From Paenibacillus macerans (GTDB taxonomy: Bacteria; Bacillota; Bacilli; Paenibacillales; Paenibacillaceae): DNA of 64,000 nucleotides. The notes beneath the pieces were generated by a model. That model searched no databases and was not told where the DNA came from. It saw only the letters and a program-made list of their open reading frames with translations. The translations under genes and the position numbers were made by a program. Shown here in pieces: positions 34,651 through 43,408 of this stretch. Numbering within the stretch: position 1 is the stretch's first letter; each line of letters starts with the position of its first letter. The stretch lies in NCBI RefSeq assembly GCF_900454495.1, contig NZ_UGSI01000001.1:3720001-3784000 (forward strand), given 5' to 3'.

Positions 34651-35754
34651 TTAAGCCGATCCCACCTGCTTGCTCAACACATCAACCGCCAAGATGGCGT
34701 TGGCTACTTGCTCGGGCGTGATTTCGCTCGACAGATTCACCATCGTTTCATTCGGCTGCGTGGCGGCTTGGCCCACTTTCAGCAGTTCCTCAAAAGTCAC
34801 ATGTTCCAGGTGCAGTTCCTTCAAGGTTGTCGGAAGCCCCAGTTCCTGGTAAAAGTCAATATACTTGATGATCTCCGCCTCGGGATGCAGTTCCAGCATC
34901 AATTGAACCAGCGTGCCGTAGGCTACCTTTTCGCCGTGGGTTAAGTGATGGATATCGCCGGACAACACCGTAAATCCGTTGTGGATCGCGTGGGCCGCCG
35001 CCAAACCGCCGCTTTCGAAACCGAGGCCGGACAGCAGGGTGTTCGCTTCGACAACCGCCTCCACATGCCGGGTAACCAGCCCTTTTTGCACAGCTTGATA
35101 AGCGGGAATTCCGTACTTGAACAGCGTTTCTTCACAGGCTTGGGCAATCGCTTGCGCGGCAATGCTCGTTTTACCCCCGGACATGGCGGTACCGTTGCTT
35201 TTTACCGTGGCGCGCACTTCAATCCAAGTTGCCATCGCGTCGGCGATCCCCGAAGCGAACAGGCGGGCGGGCGCTTTAGCCACAACGGCGGTATCGACCA
35301 GAACCAAGTCGGGATTTTTATGGTAAAACCGGTAGGACTCGAATACCCCTGCATCGCTATAGATTACGGACAAAGCGCTTGTGGGCGCATCGGTCGACGC
35401 CGTGGTCGGAACGATCACCACTTTGGATTTCAGTTCGTCGGAAACGGCCTTGGCCGTGTCCAGCGTTTTGCCCCCGCCGACGCCAATGACGAAATCGACG
35501 GATTGCGACCGCCCCTCCTGGGCGATGCGGTTCACTTCATTGGAAGAAGCTTCGCCGTTAAAAGAAACGAAATGAAACTCCTTGCCCTCCGCGGACAAGC
35601 TTTGCTTGATCACGTCCCCGGTAATGCCCCAAACCACCTCATCGGCAATGATCAGCGGTTTACGGCCCAGCTCTTTAATGTGTTTGCCCAGTTCCTGCAA
35701 AGCGCCTGCGCCCTGAATGTATTTGCCCGGTGAGATAAAAACGATGTTTGCCAT
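34651..35754 (-). CDS. gldA: Glycerol dehydrogenase
   Basis: This 367-aa iron-containing-type (group III) dehydrogenase oxidises glycerol to dihydroxyacetone with NAD. The NAD-binding GVGGGKTLDTAKA and PTTASTDAPTSALSV are present. Metal ligands by family alignment are D172 (GIADAMATW), H255 (AAAHAIHNG) and H273 (HLTHGEKVAYG), all kept. Length equals the Bacillus and Geobacillus enzymes (~367-370 aa). AAGGAG is 8 nt before ATG 35754. A MITE-like repeat lies 118 bp upstream, replacing any obvious partner gene. Confidence 0.93.
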   Translation of the reverse strand: MANIVFISPGKYIQGAGALQELGKHIKELGRKPLIIADEVVWGITGDVIKQSLSAEGKEFHFVSFNGEASSNEVNRIAQEGRSQSVDFVIGVGGGKTLDTAKAVSDELKSKVVIVPTTASTDAPTSALSVIYSDAGVFESYRFYHKNPDLVLVDTAVVAKAPARLFASGIADAMATWIEVRATVKSNGTAMSGGKTSIAAQAIAQACEETLFKYGIPAYQAVQKGLVTRHVEAVVEANTLLSGLGFESGGLAAAHAIHNGFTVLSGDIHHLTHGEKVAYGTLVQLMLELHPEAEIIKYIDFYQELGLPTTLKELHLEHVTFEELLKVGQAATQPNETMVNLSSEITPEQVANAILAVDVLSKQVGSA

Positions 35755-35872
35755 TGCGATCGCTCCTTACATGGTTTTTGTTCATATTCGGTTTTAACAT
35801 GTGCCAATCATTCTATATTATGCCAAATTTATCATACCCAATTTATTATACCAAACTTTTATTTAAAGTTCG

Positions 35873-36077
35873 TGTTCAAAAAGTCAGGTTTTCAGGACCG
35901 AAGCGTATGCTTCCGATGTGCGTTTTTTCAAAACGCTGTAGGTCGGATGAAGCTAGGGACTGAGTAGCGGAGCGTAGTTGAGACTACGTGAGCAACGGAA
36001 GGCCCGGCTGAATTCAAGATTCGACGTCGAACCCGCTTCATGAACGACTTCGTCATGGAAAGATGACTTTTTGAACA
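35873..36077 (-). repeat. MITE-like dispersed repeat, family 1 copy 2 (205 bp)
   Basis: The ends are TGTTCAAAAAGTCA and TGACTTTTTGAACA. The outermost base pair is T/A where the other copies have A/T, a compensated change. The interior matches copy 1 except that one palindromic insert is missing. It begins 5 bp after the stop of the Fic-remnant frame. Confidence 0.85.
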
Positions 36078-36082
36078 ACCTC

Positions 36083-36226
36083 TTAAACGTGGTATTTCTC
36101 GATCGGCTGGTTTAACACCCATTCCAGCATCTCAATCTGGGCTTGTACAACAGGGTCATTAGCTCTTTTGGCCGACAGTTGTTTTAATTCATATAGTTTG
36201 CGCTTGATTTGGTCTTCCGTTCTCAT
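36083..36226 (-). CDS. Possible independent 47-aa protein
   Basis: ATG 36226 is preceded by AGGGGGAA at 4-nt spacing. It starts MRTEDQIKRKLYELKQL, a highly charged helical peptide that ends WVLNQPIEKYHV. Similar short proteins of unknown function occur in Bacillales as free-standing genes. It is also the C-terminal part of the Fic-remnant frame, so both products may exist. The stop lies 5 bp from the MITE-like repeat. Confidence 0.5.
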   Translation of the reverse strand: MRTEDQIKRKLYELKQLSAKRANDPVVQAQIEMLEWVLNQPIEKYHV

Positions 36227-36511
36227 GATATTCCCCCTATTTGCAGTGGTCCTAATGCGATTAACGTAATCGATAGCTTCGGAGTGATTGACGACTTCAA
36301 AATGCTCGCGCAGCTTTTTGCCGCCGATCGTTAAACCTTCCTCAAGCACGAGCTTCGTTTCAAAGAGGGGAAGCGTGTTGCCTTCAATCGCATTCGAGTT
36401 GTACGTCCATTCTATCCGATATACCTCGTCCAGATTTTTGACGGCCGCCGGCGGGAATGGCCGAACTGCGTCCGGCTCTTTTTTTAATTGTTCGATGGTG
36501 TCAAAGCGCAT
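36083..36511 (-). pseudogene. Fic protein remnant joined in frame to a small ORF
   Basis: Residues 1-~86 are the N-terminal region of a Fic-family AMP-transferase: RIEWTYNSNAIEGNTLPLFE carries the autoinhibitory S-x-x-x-E-G motif, followed by LVLEEGLTIGGKKLREHFEVVNHSEAIDYV. The catalytic core HPFxxGNGR is absent. Instead the frame runs through RTTANRGNI into an unrelated 47-aa sequence that has its own ribosome site. A deletion that removed the Fic core best explains this. GGAGGGGGG precedes ATG 36511, so the fusion can be translated. It might persist as an antitoxin-like fragment or be non-functional. Confidence 0.7.
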
Positions 36512-36636
36512 ATCCCCCCTCCTTAACTATATTTACCATTATAGCATCCCCCTTTCTGGAATCTACCTTCCCCCCTGCGGTATAATAAACTTATTGAATT
36601 ATTTTCAGACTTCTTAGCCAAAAAAGGACGGTAAAC

Positions 36637-37383
36637 ATGACCGATATTTCTTTACCCTTGGAACAAATGAGAGCCTTACAGAAAAAGCTGACCCGTTTTT
36701 TGATGATGTATAAGTTCGCCTTGCACGAGATGGAGACGAAAATCGAGATTCTGCAGGAAGAATTTCAAATGCTGCACGACTATAATCCGATCGAGCATAC
36801 GAAATCGCGCCTCAAATCCCCGGAGAGCATCATGAGGAAAATTTACCGCAAAGGCGGTCCGCTCTCCCTGGACGGCATCAAAAGCAGCATCCACGATATC
36901 GCCGGCATCCGGATCACCTGCTCCTTCATTTCGGACATATACCGGATCAGCCAAATGCTGCAAAACCAGAAGGATTTAAACGTGCTGTCGATCAAGGATT
37001 ACATCAAGTACCCGAAACCGAACGGCTACAAAAGTTTGCACATGCTGGTCGAGGTTCCCGTGTTCATGTCGGACGGCGAAGAGCCGGTGTGCGTGGAAAT
37101 TCAGATCCGTACGATCGCCATGGATTTCTGGGCCAGCCTGGAGCACAAAATTTTTTACAAATACAATGAGTCCGTCCCGGAGCGGCTGCTTCAGGATTTA
37201 AAAAAAGCCGCCGACACCGCGTACGAGCTGGATATAAAAATGGAGCAGCTGCAGCGGGAGATGGAGGAGATCAAGCTTGCTAATCAGGCCGCCGCGGCAG
37301 GCGAATTTCAGCTGCTGATCGACGACCGCAAGATCAACATTCCCGAGAATTTGCTTAGACTGCTGTCGGGAGAGCCGGAATAA
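36637..37383 (+). CDS. Small alarmone synthetase ((p)ppGpp synthase, YjbM/YwaC type)
   Basis: The 248-aa single-domain RelA/SpoT synthetase has no HD hydrolase domain, TGS or ACT domain. Synthetase landmarks are IAGIRITCSFISDIYRI, YIKYPKPNGYKSLHMLVEVPV and VEIQIRTIAMDFWASLEHKI. It transfers pyrophosphate from ATP to GDP or GTP. The C-terminal coiled helix (MEQLQREMEEIKLANQ) is typical of the tetrameric members. It is longer than B. subtilis RelP/RelQ (~210 aa), and I cannot assign it to one of the two. A TATAAT box lies at 36581-36586, between it and the divergent Fic remnant. Confidence 0.9.
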   Translation: MTDISLPLEQMRALQKKLTRFLMMYKFALHEMETKIEILQEEFQMLHDYNPIEHTKSRLKSPESIMRKIYRKGGPLSLDGIKSSIHDIAGIRITCSFISDIYRISQMLQNQKDLNVLSIKDYIKYPKPNGYKSLHMLVEVPVFMSDGEEPVCVEIQIRTIAMDFWASLEHKIFYKYNESVPERLLQDLKKAADTAYELDIKMEQLQREMEEIKLANQAAAAGEFQLLIDDRKINIPENLLRLLSGEPE

Positions 37384-37424
37384 TCGCTGCCGCACAGGCC
37401 GGCTGGTTGATTCAAATAAACAGC

Positions 37425-37700
37425 TATAAAAAATAGGTGCAAAAAGTGTCGTTATTTCGGCGATATCCGTTCATTGAGAGAAATAGAGGCAATTTATGTC
37501 GTTATTTTCCCCCGTCATATGGAAATGGGGCGTTTTGGACTATTTCATAGAAAAATAAGGACAAAAAATGCCGCTAACGGGGATAAATATGCTCGGCTGC
37601 GGATAATAAGCACATCAATTGCCGCTATTTTACAAGGCCGACGGGTGGTTGCTTTTCGGCAACAGGCGGTCAAGCTCCGATTTCTAGGTTAAGCCGAAAA
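37425..37700 (+). repeat. Palindromic-unit element, family 2 copy C
   Basis: Units begin near 37432, 37480, 37550 and 37602, with a degenerate unit near 37515, in the same order as copy A. The unit-specific variants are also shared (CTAACGGGGATAAATATGCT matches CTAATGGGGATAAACATGCT in copy A). The tail AAGGCCGACGG ... CTCCGATTTCTAGG also corresponds. It lies between convergent genes. Confidence 0.85.
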
Positions 37701-37737
37701 TGGAGCTTTTTACCGTTGTTTCCTTACTTCTCATCCA

Positions 37738-37806
37738 AAAATAAAGGAGCCGCCCCCTAGCAGGTCTGCCATAGATGGCTTCCGGGGTACGGCTCCTTTT
37801 ATTTTT
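37738..37806. terminator. Large bidirectional terminator
   Basis: AAAATAAAGGAGCCG pairs with CGGCTCCTTTTATTTT around a ~35-nt loop with its own weak structure. It overlaps the GH92 stop codon on the minus strand and also ends transcription from the alarmone synthetase side. Confidence 0.85.
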
Positions 37807-40800
37807 ACCGCTTGGAGAAAATCATTCGGTCCATATTGCCCACGTAGGGCAGTCCGGACGTCGTCGAGCCTTTCAGTACGACGCAGATCGTTTGCTTGCC
37901 GGGCAGCGTCTGATCGAGCGCGGCGCCTTGGATTTTGTACGTCCCCCAACCGCTGCCGGTATTCGGCAGTTGGACCTGTCCGACCAACTCGCCGTCCTTA
38001 TCCCCCAGGCGAATTTCGGCCACGACGTCCGCCGGGGCTTTTTGGGATGGAGCGTCATATTCGATCTCGATGTAATTTTTCCCTTGGGTGCCGAAATCGA
38101 CGTCATTATACACCAGCCACGCACCGGTAAAAGTGTTGTTCACGACGGTGTTGTTCCCGTTGTTCTTCTCCGTCCTCAGCCCGCCTTTGCCGAAGGTGCT
38201 GACCTCCGTCGTCCAGCCGCTGTAGCTTTCGAACTCCACGGTCACATTCGGCTCTCCCGGTTCCGGCTTAGGCTCGGGCTCGGGTTCCGCCGTCTTCAGC
38301 GAAAAGCTGGCGTTATCGAAGTTCCCGATATAGGTATATTTCGAATCGGTCGTACCGGTCAGCACGAGATAAACGTCTTGAACGCCGGTGACGGTCCGGT
38401 TCAACTCGGCGGTTGCCGTTTTATAGGTTCCCCAGGAGCCAGCCGTCGGCGGTACGGCTGCCTTGCCGGCCAAAGTTCCGTTCACGGAGCCGAGACGAAC
38501 TTCAACGGCGGCATCGGCCGGGACGCTGTTGCTGTTGCCGGAGTATTCGATCGCGAACTGATTGACGCCCGCGCTGCCGAAATCCATTCCTTTGTAAGCA
38601 AGCCACGCCCCATTGAACGTGTTCGCTACTTGCTTCCCGCTTTTTCCGTTTTCCGTTTTTAGCGGCGTGCCTTTGGCCGGGTTAAGCTCCGTCGACCATG
38701 CGTCAAAGGTTTCCAATTCCAGCTTGGCATAATCGCTTCTGACTTTGTCGAACGTAAAGCTGTCGAAATTGCCGATATACGGAAGATCACCCGTCGTCGT
38801 GCCTTTCAGCACGATATATACATCCTGGACGCCGGTGACGGTGGTGTTCAGGTTCGCCGCGGCGGTCCGGTACGTTCCCCAGCTGCTGCCGGTATTCGTC
38901 AGCGCTACGGTGCCGATCAGGGTGCCGTCTACCGAGCCTAGGCGGATTTCCGCCCTGGCGTCGGCCGGCGCTCTCCCGGTCGGGGCGTCATAAACCACTT
39001 GAATCCGGTTCATCCCCGCGGTTCCGAAGTCCGCGCGTTGATAAGCCAGCCATGCGCCGTTAAAGGTGTTTTTGACCACGGTCCCGCCGTTGTTCGGTTC
39101 CGTGCCTAACGGGGCGCCGTTAGGGTGCTTATCCGATGACAAGCCGGTGTAAGCCTCAAATTGAATGGCCAACTTCCCGTCCGCCGCCTCGAAATTCGGC
39201 GTTTCCGCCGGCGGTTCCGGCTCCACCGCTGGTTCCGGCACATCCGGCGTTTTCACCGGTACCGGCAGCGGTTCCGGCAGCGGCTCTTCTTCGCCCGGCT
39301 GTCCCGGCTGTCCCGGCTCTTCGCCGCCCGGCGTACCCGGGTCCGGCTGCGGTTCGGCCTGCGAGACGATCGGCTCGGCCAGCCAGAGCGAATCATAAAT
39401 GTTGCCGTCGTATTTGTCGACCAGGTAGATATTTACCTGATATTTGCTGGCGTTGACATTGAAGCTTTGCGTCAGATCAAAGTTTCCGGTTGCCACCGGC
39501 ACCGCGCTGGATACAAAAGCCTGTTGGCCGCCGTTCATCAATTGGATGACGGCAACGGCCGAATCCGCATAAGCGCCTTTCAGCGTGCCTGACACGTCAA
39601 CGACCATATTGCCGGTCCGTTTGACATCGGCGTTCAGGTCAAACACGTCCCATTTTATGTCGGAGGTGTATGCAGCATCCGAAAGCAGCGGCTCCCCAGC
39701 GGTTACGCCCAGGCTTTCGTTCGCCTTGATTCTCACCTGCACAACGCCCGCGCCGTAAGCGACCGGGCCCACGATTTGCGGATTGGCGGTGGCGATCGTC
39801 CAGGTGCGGCCTCCGTCCGTGCTGAATTGATAGTCGGACGGCTGCTCGAAGCCCGGCACGTTAGTCCAGCCGAACGTGTTGGCCGTATCGTCCACGACCG
39901 GTCCGGTCGGCGCGGCCGGCTTCGCCATTTCCTTCACCGCGACAAGACCGAAGTCAAAGGCGATATCCGAGCTGGTCGCATTCACCTGATGCACCTCTAC
40001 GGTCAGCACGTTGGTGCCTTTCACCAGAAGCGAAGGATCAATTTGGAAAACATTCCGGTCCCGCTCGTCATTAACGGTCGCATTGGCGTACGTGTTATAG
40101 CTAACCGGTCCGGTTGGCATATTGGTACGAATGACTTCGTGCCCGTTCAGGTACACAACGGCCCCGTCATCACGGACCAGCGTAGCGTCCAGTTCGAGGA
40201 TGCCTGCGGTGTCCGCAACCTCAAACGTTTTGCGGAAATATGTCGCCGGGTACTTGTTGTTGCCGTCCGGCCCATAGCTGACGACTGTTTTCGCGTAGCC
40301 TTTGTTGTCGTATCCGAGCGGCGCCGGACCCGACTTCCACGCGCTGTCGTCATAGGCCGCGCCTGTCCAGCCGTCGCCGGCGTATTGACCCTTGTCGTAG
40401 TATTTCCAGGCCGAACCTTCGGCGATCAGCGCTTGACGGGACAAGGAGTTGTCGAAATCGGTGCCGTAGTCGGTCATCGGCGGTGCCGCTTTGGCCTTGG
40501 CGCCCCAGGCGGTGTTCGGCTCCGAACCCATGTCGAATTCCAGCGTGCCGCCGGCCATAATATCCTCGTACTTGATCCAGGCTTGATCAAATTCCCCGCC
40601 GTTCAGCGTGGCGGATTGAATAAAGCGGTTTTTGCCGGACACATTGTTCGCTTTGATCGTAAACGTTTTGCCGCCGTCCAGATGCAGCTTCACTTCCGAG
40701 AAAATCGGCGATCCGATCAGGAAAGCCGCGTCGCCCGGATTGGCGGGGAACAGCCCCATCGCGCTGTAGACGAACCAGGAAGCCATTGCACCCGCGTCAT

Positions 40801-43192
40801 CGTCCATCGACGGCAGGTAGCCTTCCGGGTCGGCCCGGTACAGGCGCGATTTCAGCGGATAGGAATACGCCCCGTGGTTATGGTATTTATGCGTCACCAC
40901 TTCCGTCGTATACTCGCGGGTAAAATATTGGGTCAAATACGGATAACCCAGGTAGTTGAACAAATACGGCGCGTCCAAATCCTGCTCGTTGACGGCCATA
41001 TATTCGTCTCTAATGAAGAAGTCCGTCAACTGCTCGGCCATTTTCGTTTTGCCGCCGATTAGTTCAGCCAAACCTTTGATGTCCTGCGAAGCGGACCAGC
41101 GGTACTGCCACAGGTTGCCCTGGTAGGCGTATCTGTCCACCGCCGTCACATCCCCACTGCTAACGGTTATCCCGTTCGGGGTAAAGAACCCGATCTTGTC
41201 GCCGTTTTCGTCGACCTGATCCGGATTCCACAGGTCCTTGTAAGACAGAGCTACCTGCTTGTATTTCTCGTACGTCGCTTTGTCCCCGAGCAGCTCGGCC
41301 AGTTTCATCGGAAAATAACCGCTTTTTGCTTTTTCCAACTGACCCGACACTTTATCCTGATCGCCGAAGTTGCTCACGTCGACGCCCATGCCCTTCAGCG
41401 CCGTGTACGCGTCAAAATCGCGGAATCCCTTGGCATATGCGTCCAGAAGGACCGCGCCGTTAAACTCGTTCCGCACTGTCGGGCTCGGCCAGTATCCGTC
41501 CCCAAATTGCGTATAGGTGCCGCGTGTCTCGTACAGATCCGCCAAAGATTTCACCATGTTGTTGTATTCCGTTGGCGTCAGCACGGAGAACAGGGCGTAT
41601 TTGCGAAAATCGTCCCAAGTCGCCCAGCCGTTGTAGTATTCAAAATCGTCGCCCAGCTCGGAAGCCTGCCGGATCGTGTTTTCGTCCCGTCCTGCTTTGA
41701 AGGTGCCGGCGGAGCTGGTTACGTTTTTCGGATGAAGGAACGTATGGTACATTTGCGTGTAAAAAATCCGTTTGTTTTCTTCGTCGGCATCGGTGATCTC
41801 CACTTTGCCGAGCAAATCGCTCCAAGCGCCGCGAATCTTGGTGTGCTGAGCGTCGAAGTCCCAGCCCTCGATGTCGTGATCGCGCTCGTATTTCGCCTGT
41901 TCCACGCTGATCGGCGACAGGCCCACTTTCGCCTGAATCACTTTGCCGGCGGCGTTTGCGAAGTTCACCCACACGCCGCTGTTTGCGCCGCTGCGCACCG
42001 CGTCCGTTCCCGTCGCATCGCCCTGCCAGGACGTGTAGGAGTCGAAATCATGATCGAACTGGATGGAATAATACATGACGTAATATCCGTATCCGCAGAC
42101 GTTTTTCGATTTGACCATGCCGGAAATTTCATTGTTGTTTTCCACTTTAAGATTGGCGTCGATCATGCCGGCATACGAGTTGGACAGATCGACCAGCACG
42201 GAGCCGGTCGTTGCCGATGCCGGGAACGTGTAGCGGTGAAAGCCCACATTGTCCGAAGCGGTCAACTCAACGCCGACACCGGAGTTCAGGTTTACCGCAT
42301 AATATCCGGCGGAAGCCTGTTCGCTGGCTTTATCGTATTTTTGCTTGTACTCGTTGACGTTTTTCGTGAAAGAGCCGGTTTCCGGCATCATCAAAATATT
42401 GCCGCCCGCCCCGCTGCAGCCTGCGCCGCTGAATCTCAGGTGCGAGAAACCCTTCAAGTTCTTATCCTGGTAGTAGTACCCGCTGAACGCTCCGCCATCG
42501 CTATCGGGCCCTAGGGAAACGAGGCCAAACGGCATCGTCGGTCCCGGGTTCGTCTGGCCGTTGTCGCCGAGCGTATTAATGAACGGGTCCACGTAGTCGA
42601 CCGGATCGAGGTTGGCCGGCGGATAAGCCGGCGTTTGACCGGCATCAACCCCGTACAGCTCAAGCTCATACAAGCGCACGGTATTGGAGTCATGTGCTCC
42701 TTTGCTCACGTAGAACCGGACATACCGGGCGGAAAAAGGCTCCGGCAAATAGCGGTCGACAATCGTCTGCGCGTTGTTTTGCACGACGTCGACGTCCGTC
42801 CAGGTTTTGCCGTCATCGCTTTTTTGCAAGCGGAAATTTTTCGTGTTCCAGAACGGGCTGTTGCTTTCGTTGATGCCCGCGTTGACGACAACCCATTCGT
42901 TGATGTTGTACACTTGGCCCAAATCAAGCTTTAGCCATTTGATTTTGGCGTTCGTATTGTCGCACCATTTCGTGTCGGTTTTACTGTCGATGGCAAATTT
43001 GGCGGCTTCGCTGCTGTTGCACTGCCCCGAGGCCGTCACGGACGCGTTCAAAGCGACGTTCCGCGTCGGTTCTCCCTGGACCGCAGGTCCCGCGGCCGCG
43101 GCGGAAACGGGAACGGCGCCCGGAATCATCGACTCGATCAAGCCGCACAGCAGCAGCACCGTCATGAGCGCTGCAAAAATCCTCTTCTTCAT
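37805..43192 (-). CDS. Secreted multidomain GH92 alpha-mannosidase
   Basis: The 1795-aa protein has a signal peptide, then an F5/8-type C (CBM32-like) domain (~40-180) and GH92 (~195-895), with YVDPFINTLGDNGQTNPGP, FSHLRFSGAGCSGAGG, GYLPSMDDDAGAMASWFVY and FLIGSPIF. A jelly-roll module (~915-1085), an Fn3-like module (~1090-1185), a beta module (~1180-1275) and a Pro/Glu/Gly linker (~1275-1337) follow. The tail is three CBM6-like repeats ending at the C-terminus. GH92 enzymes are Ca-dependent exo-alpha-mannosidases acting on N-glycans or yeast mannan. ATG 43192 has GGAGGAG 11 nt upstream. There is no SLH repeat. The jelly-roll, Fn3 and beta modules recur in the 45089-49351 protein. Confidence 0.9.
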   Translation of the reverse strand: MKKRIFAALMTVLLLCGLIESMIPGAVPVSAAAAGPAVQGEPTRNVALNASVTASGQCNSSEAAKFAIDSKTDTKWCDNTNAKIKWLKLDLGQVYNINEWVVVNAGINESNSPFWNTKNFRLQKSDDGKTWTDVDVVQNNAQTIVDRYLPEPFSARYVRFYVSKGAHDSNTVRLYELELYGVDAGQTPAYPPANLDPVDYVDPFINTLGDNGQTNPGPTMPFGLVSLGPDSDGGAFSGYYYQDKNLKGFSHLRFSGAGCSGAGGNILMMPETGSFTKNVNEYKQKYDKASEQASAGYYAVNLNSGVGVELTASDNVGFHRYTFPASATTGSVLVDLSNSYAGMIDANLKVENNNEISGMVKSKNVCGYGYYVMYYSIQFDHDFDSYTSWQGDATGTDAVRSGANSGVWVNFANAAGKVIQAKVGLSPISVEQAKYERDHDIEGWDFDAQHTKIRGAWSDLLGKVEITDADEENKRIFYTQMYHTFLHPKNVTSSAGTFKAGRDENTIRQASELGDDFEYYNGWATWDDFRKYALFSVLTPTEYNNMVKSLADLYETRGTYTQFGDGYWPSPTVRNEFNGAVLLDAYAKGFRDFDAYTALKGMGVDVSNFGDQDKVSGQLEKAKSGYFPMKLAELLGDKATYEKYKQVALSYKDLWNPDQVDENGDKIGFFTPNGITVSSGDVTAVDRYAYQGNLWQYRWSASQDIKGLAELIGGKTKMAEQLTDFFIRDEYMAVNEQDLDAPYLFNYLGYPYLTQYFTREYTTEVVTHKYHNHGAYSYPLKSRLYRADPEGYLPSMDDDAGAMASWFVYSAMGLFPANPGDAAFLIGSPIFSEVKLHLDGGKTFTIKANNVSGKNRFIQSATLNGGEFDQAWIKYEDIMAGGTLEFDMGSEPNTAWGAKAKAAPPMTDYGTDFDNSLSRQALIAEGSAWKYYDKGQYAGDGWTGAAYDDSAWKSGPAPLGYDNKGYAKTVVSYGPDGNNKYPATYFRKTFEVADTAGILELDATLVRDDGAVVYLNGHEVIRTNMPTGPVSYNTYANATVNDERDRNVFQIDPSLLVKGTNVLTVEVHQVNATSSDIAFDFGLVAVKEMAKPAAPTGPVVDDTANTFGWTNVPGFEQPSDYQFSTDGGRTWTIATANPQIVGPVAYGAGVVQVRIKANESLGVTAGEPLLSDAAYTSDIKWDVFDLNADVKRTGNMVVDVSGTLKGAYADSAVAVIQLMNGGQQAFVSSAVPVATGNFDLTQSFNVNASKYQVNIYLVDKYDGNIYDSLWLAEPIVSQAEPQPDPGTPGGEEPGQPGQPGEEEPLPEPLPVPVKTPDVPEPAVEPEPPAETPNFEAADGKLAIQFEAYTGLSSDKHPNGAPLGTEPNNGGTVVKNTFNGAWLAYQRADFGTAGMNRIQVVYDAPTGRAPADARAEIRLGSVDGTLIGTVALTNTGSSWGTYRTAAANLNTTVTGVQDVYIVLKGTTTGDLPYIGNFDSFTFDKVRSDYAKLELETFDAWSTELNPAKGTPLKTENGKSGKQVANTFNGAWLAYKGMDFGSAGVNQFAIEYSGNSNSVPADAAVEVRLGSVNGTLAGKAAVPPTAGSWGTYKTATAELNRTVTGVQDVYLVLTGTTDSKYTYIGNFDNASFSLKTAEPEPEPKPEPGEPNVTVEFESYSGWTTEVSTFGKGGLRTEKNNGNNTVVNNTFTGAWLVYNDVDFGTQGKNYIEIEYDAPSQKAPADVVAEIRLGDKDGELVGQVQLPNTGSGWGTYKIQGAALDQTLPGKQTICVVLKGSTTSGLPYVGNMDRMIFSKR

Positions 43193-43232
43193 CGCGTTTG
43201 GTTCTCCTCCTCTTGTTCGCATGTATAATGTA

Positions 43233-43403
43233 AGTTCAAAAAGTCAGGTTTTCAGCACCGAGAAGGTTGGATGAAGCTAGGGACTGAGTAGCGGAGCGTA
43301 CGTTTTGGGTACGTGAGCAACGGAAGGCCCGGCTGAATTCAAGATTCGATGTCGAGTCCGCTACTTGACCCTGCTTCGTGATCAAAAGATGACTTTTTGA
43401 ACT
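43233..43403 (-). repeat. MITE-like dispersed repeat, family 1 copy 3 (171 bp)
   Basis: AGTTCAAAAAGTCA and TGACTTTTTGAACT bound the shortest copy, which keeps the core (GGATGAAGCTAGGGACTGAG, GGCCCGGCTGAATTCAAG) and lacks both palindromic inserts. It starts 5 bp after the SLH gene stop and ends 40 bp before the GH92 start, so it splits what would otherwise be one operon. Confidence 0.85.
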
Positions 43404-43408
43404 ACCTA

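Noticed and set aside
39776..41062. A 428-aa plus-strand frame opposite the GH92 gene
   Set aside because: Arg-rich composition of an antisense shadow in high-G+C DNA; the minus-strand frame has the GH92 motifs.
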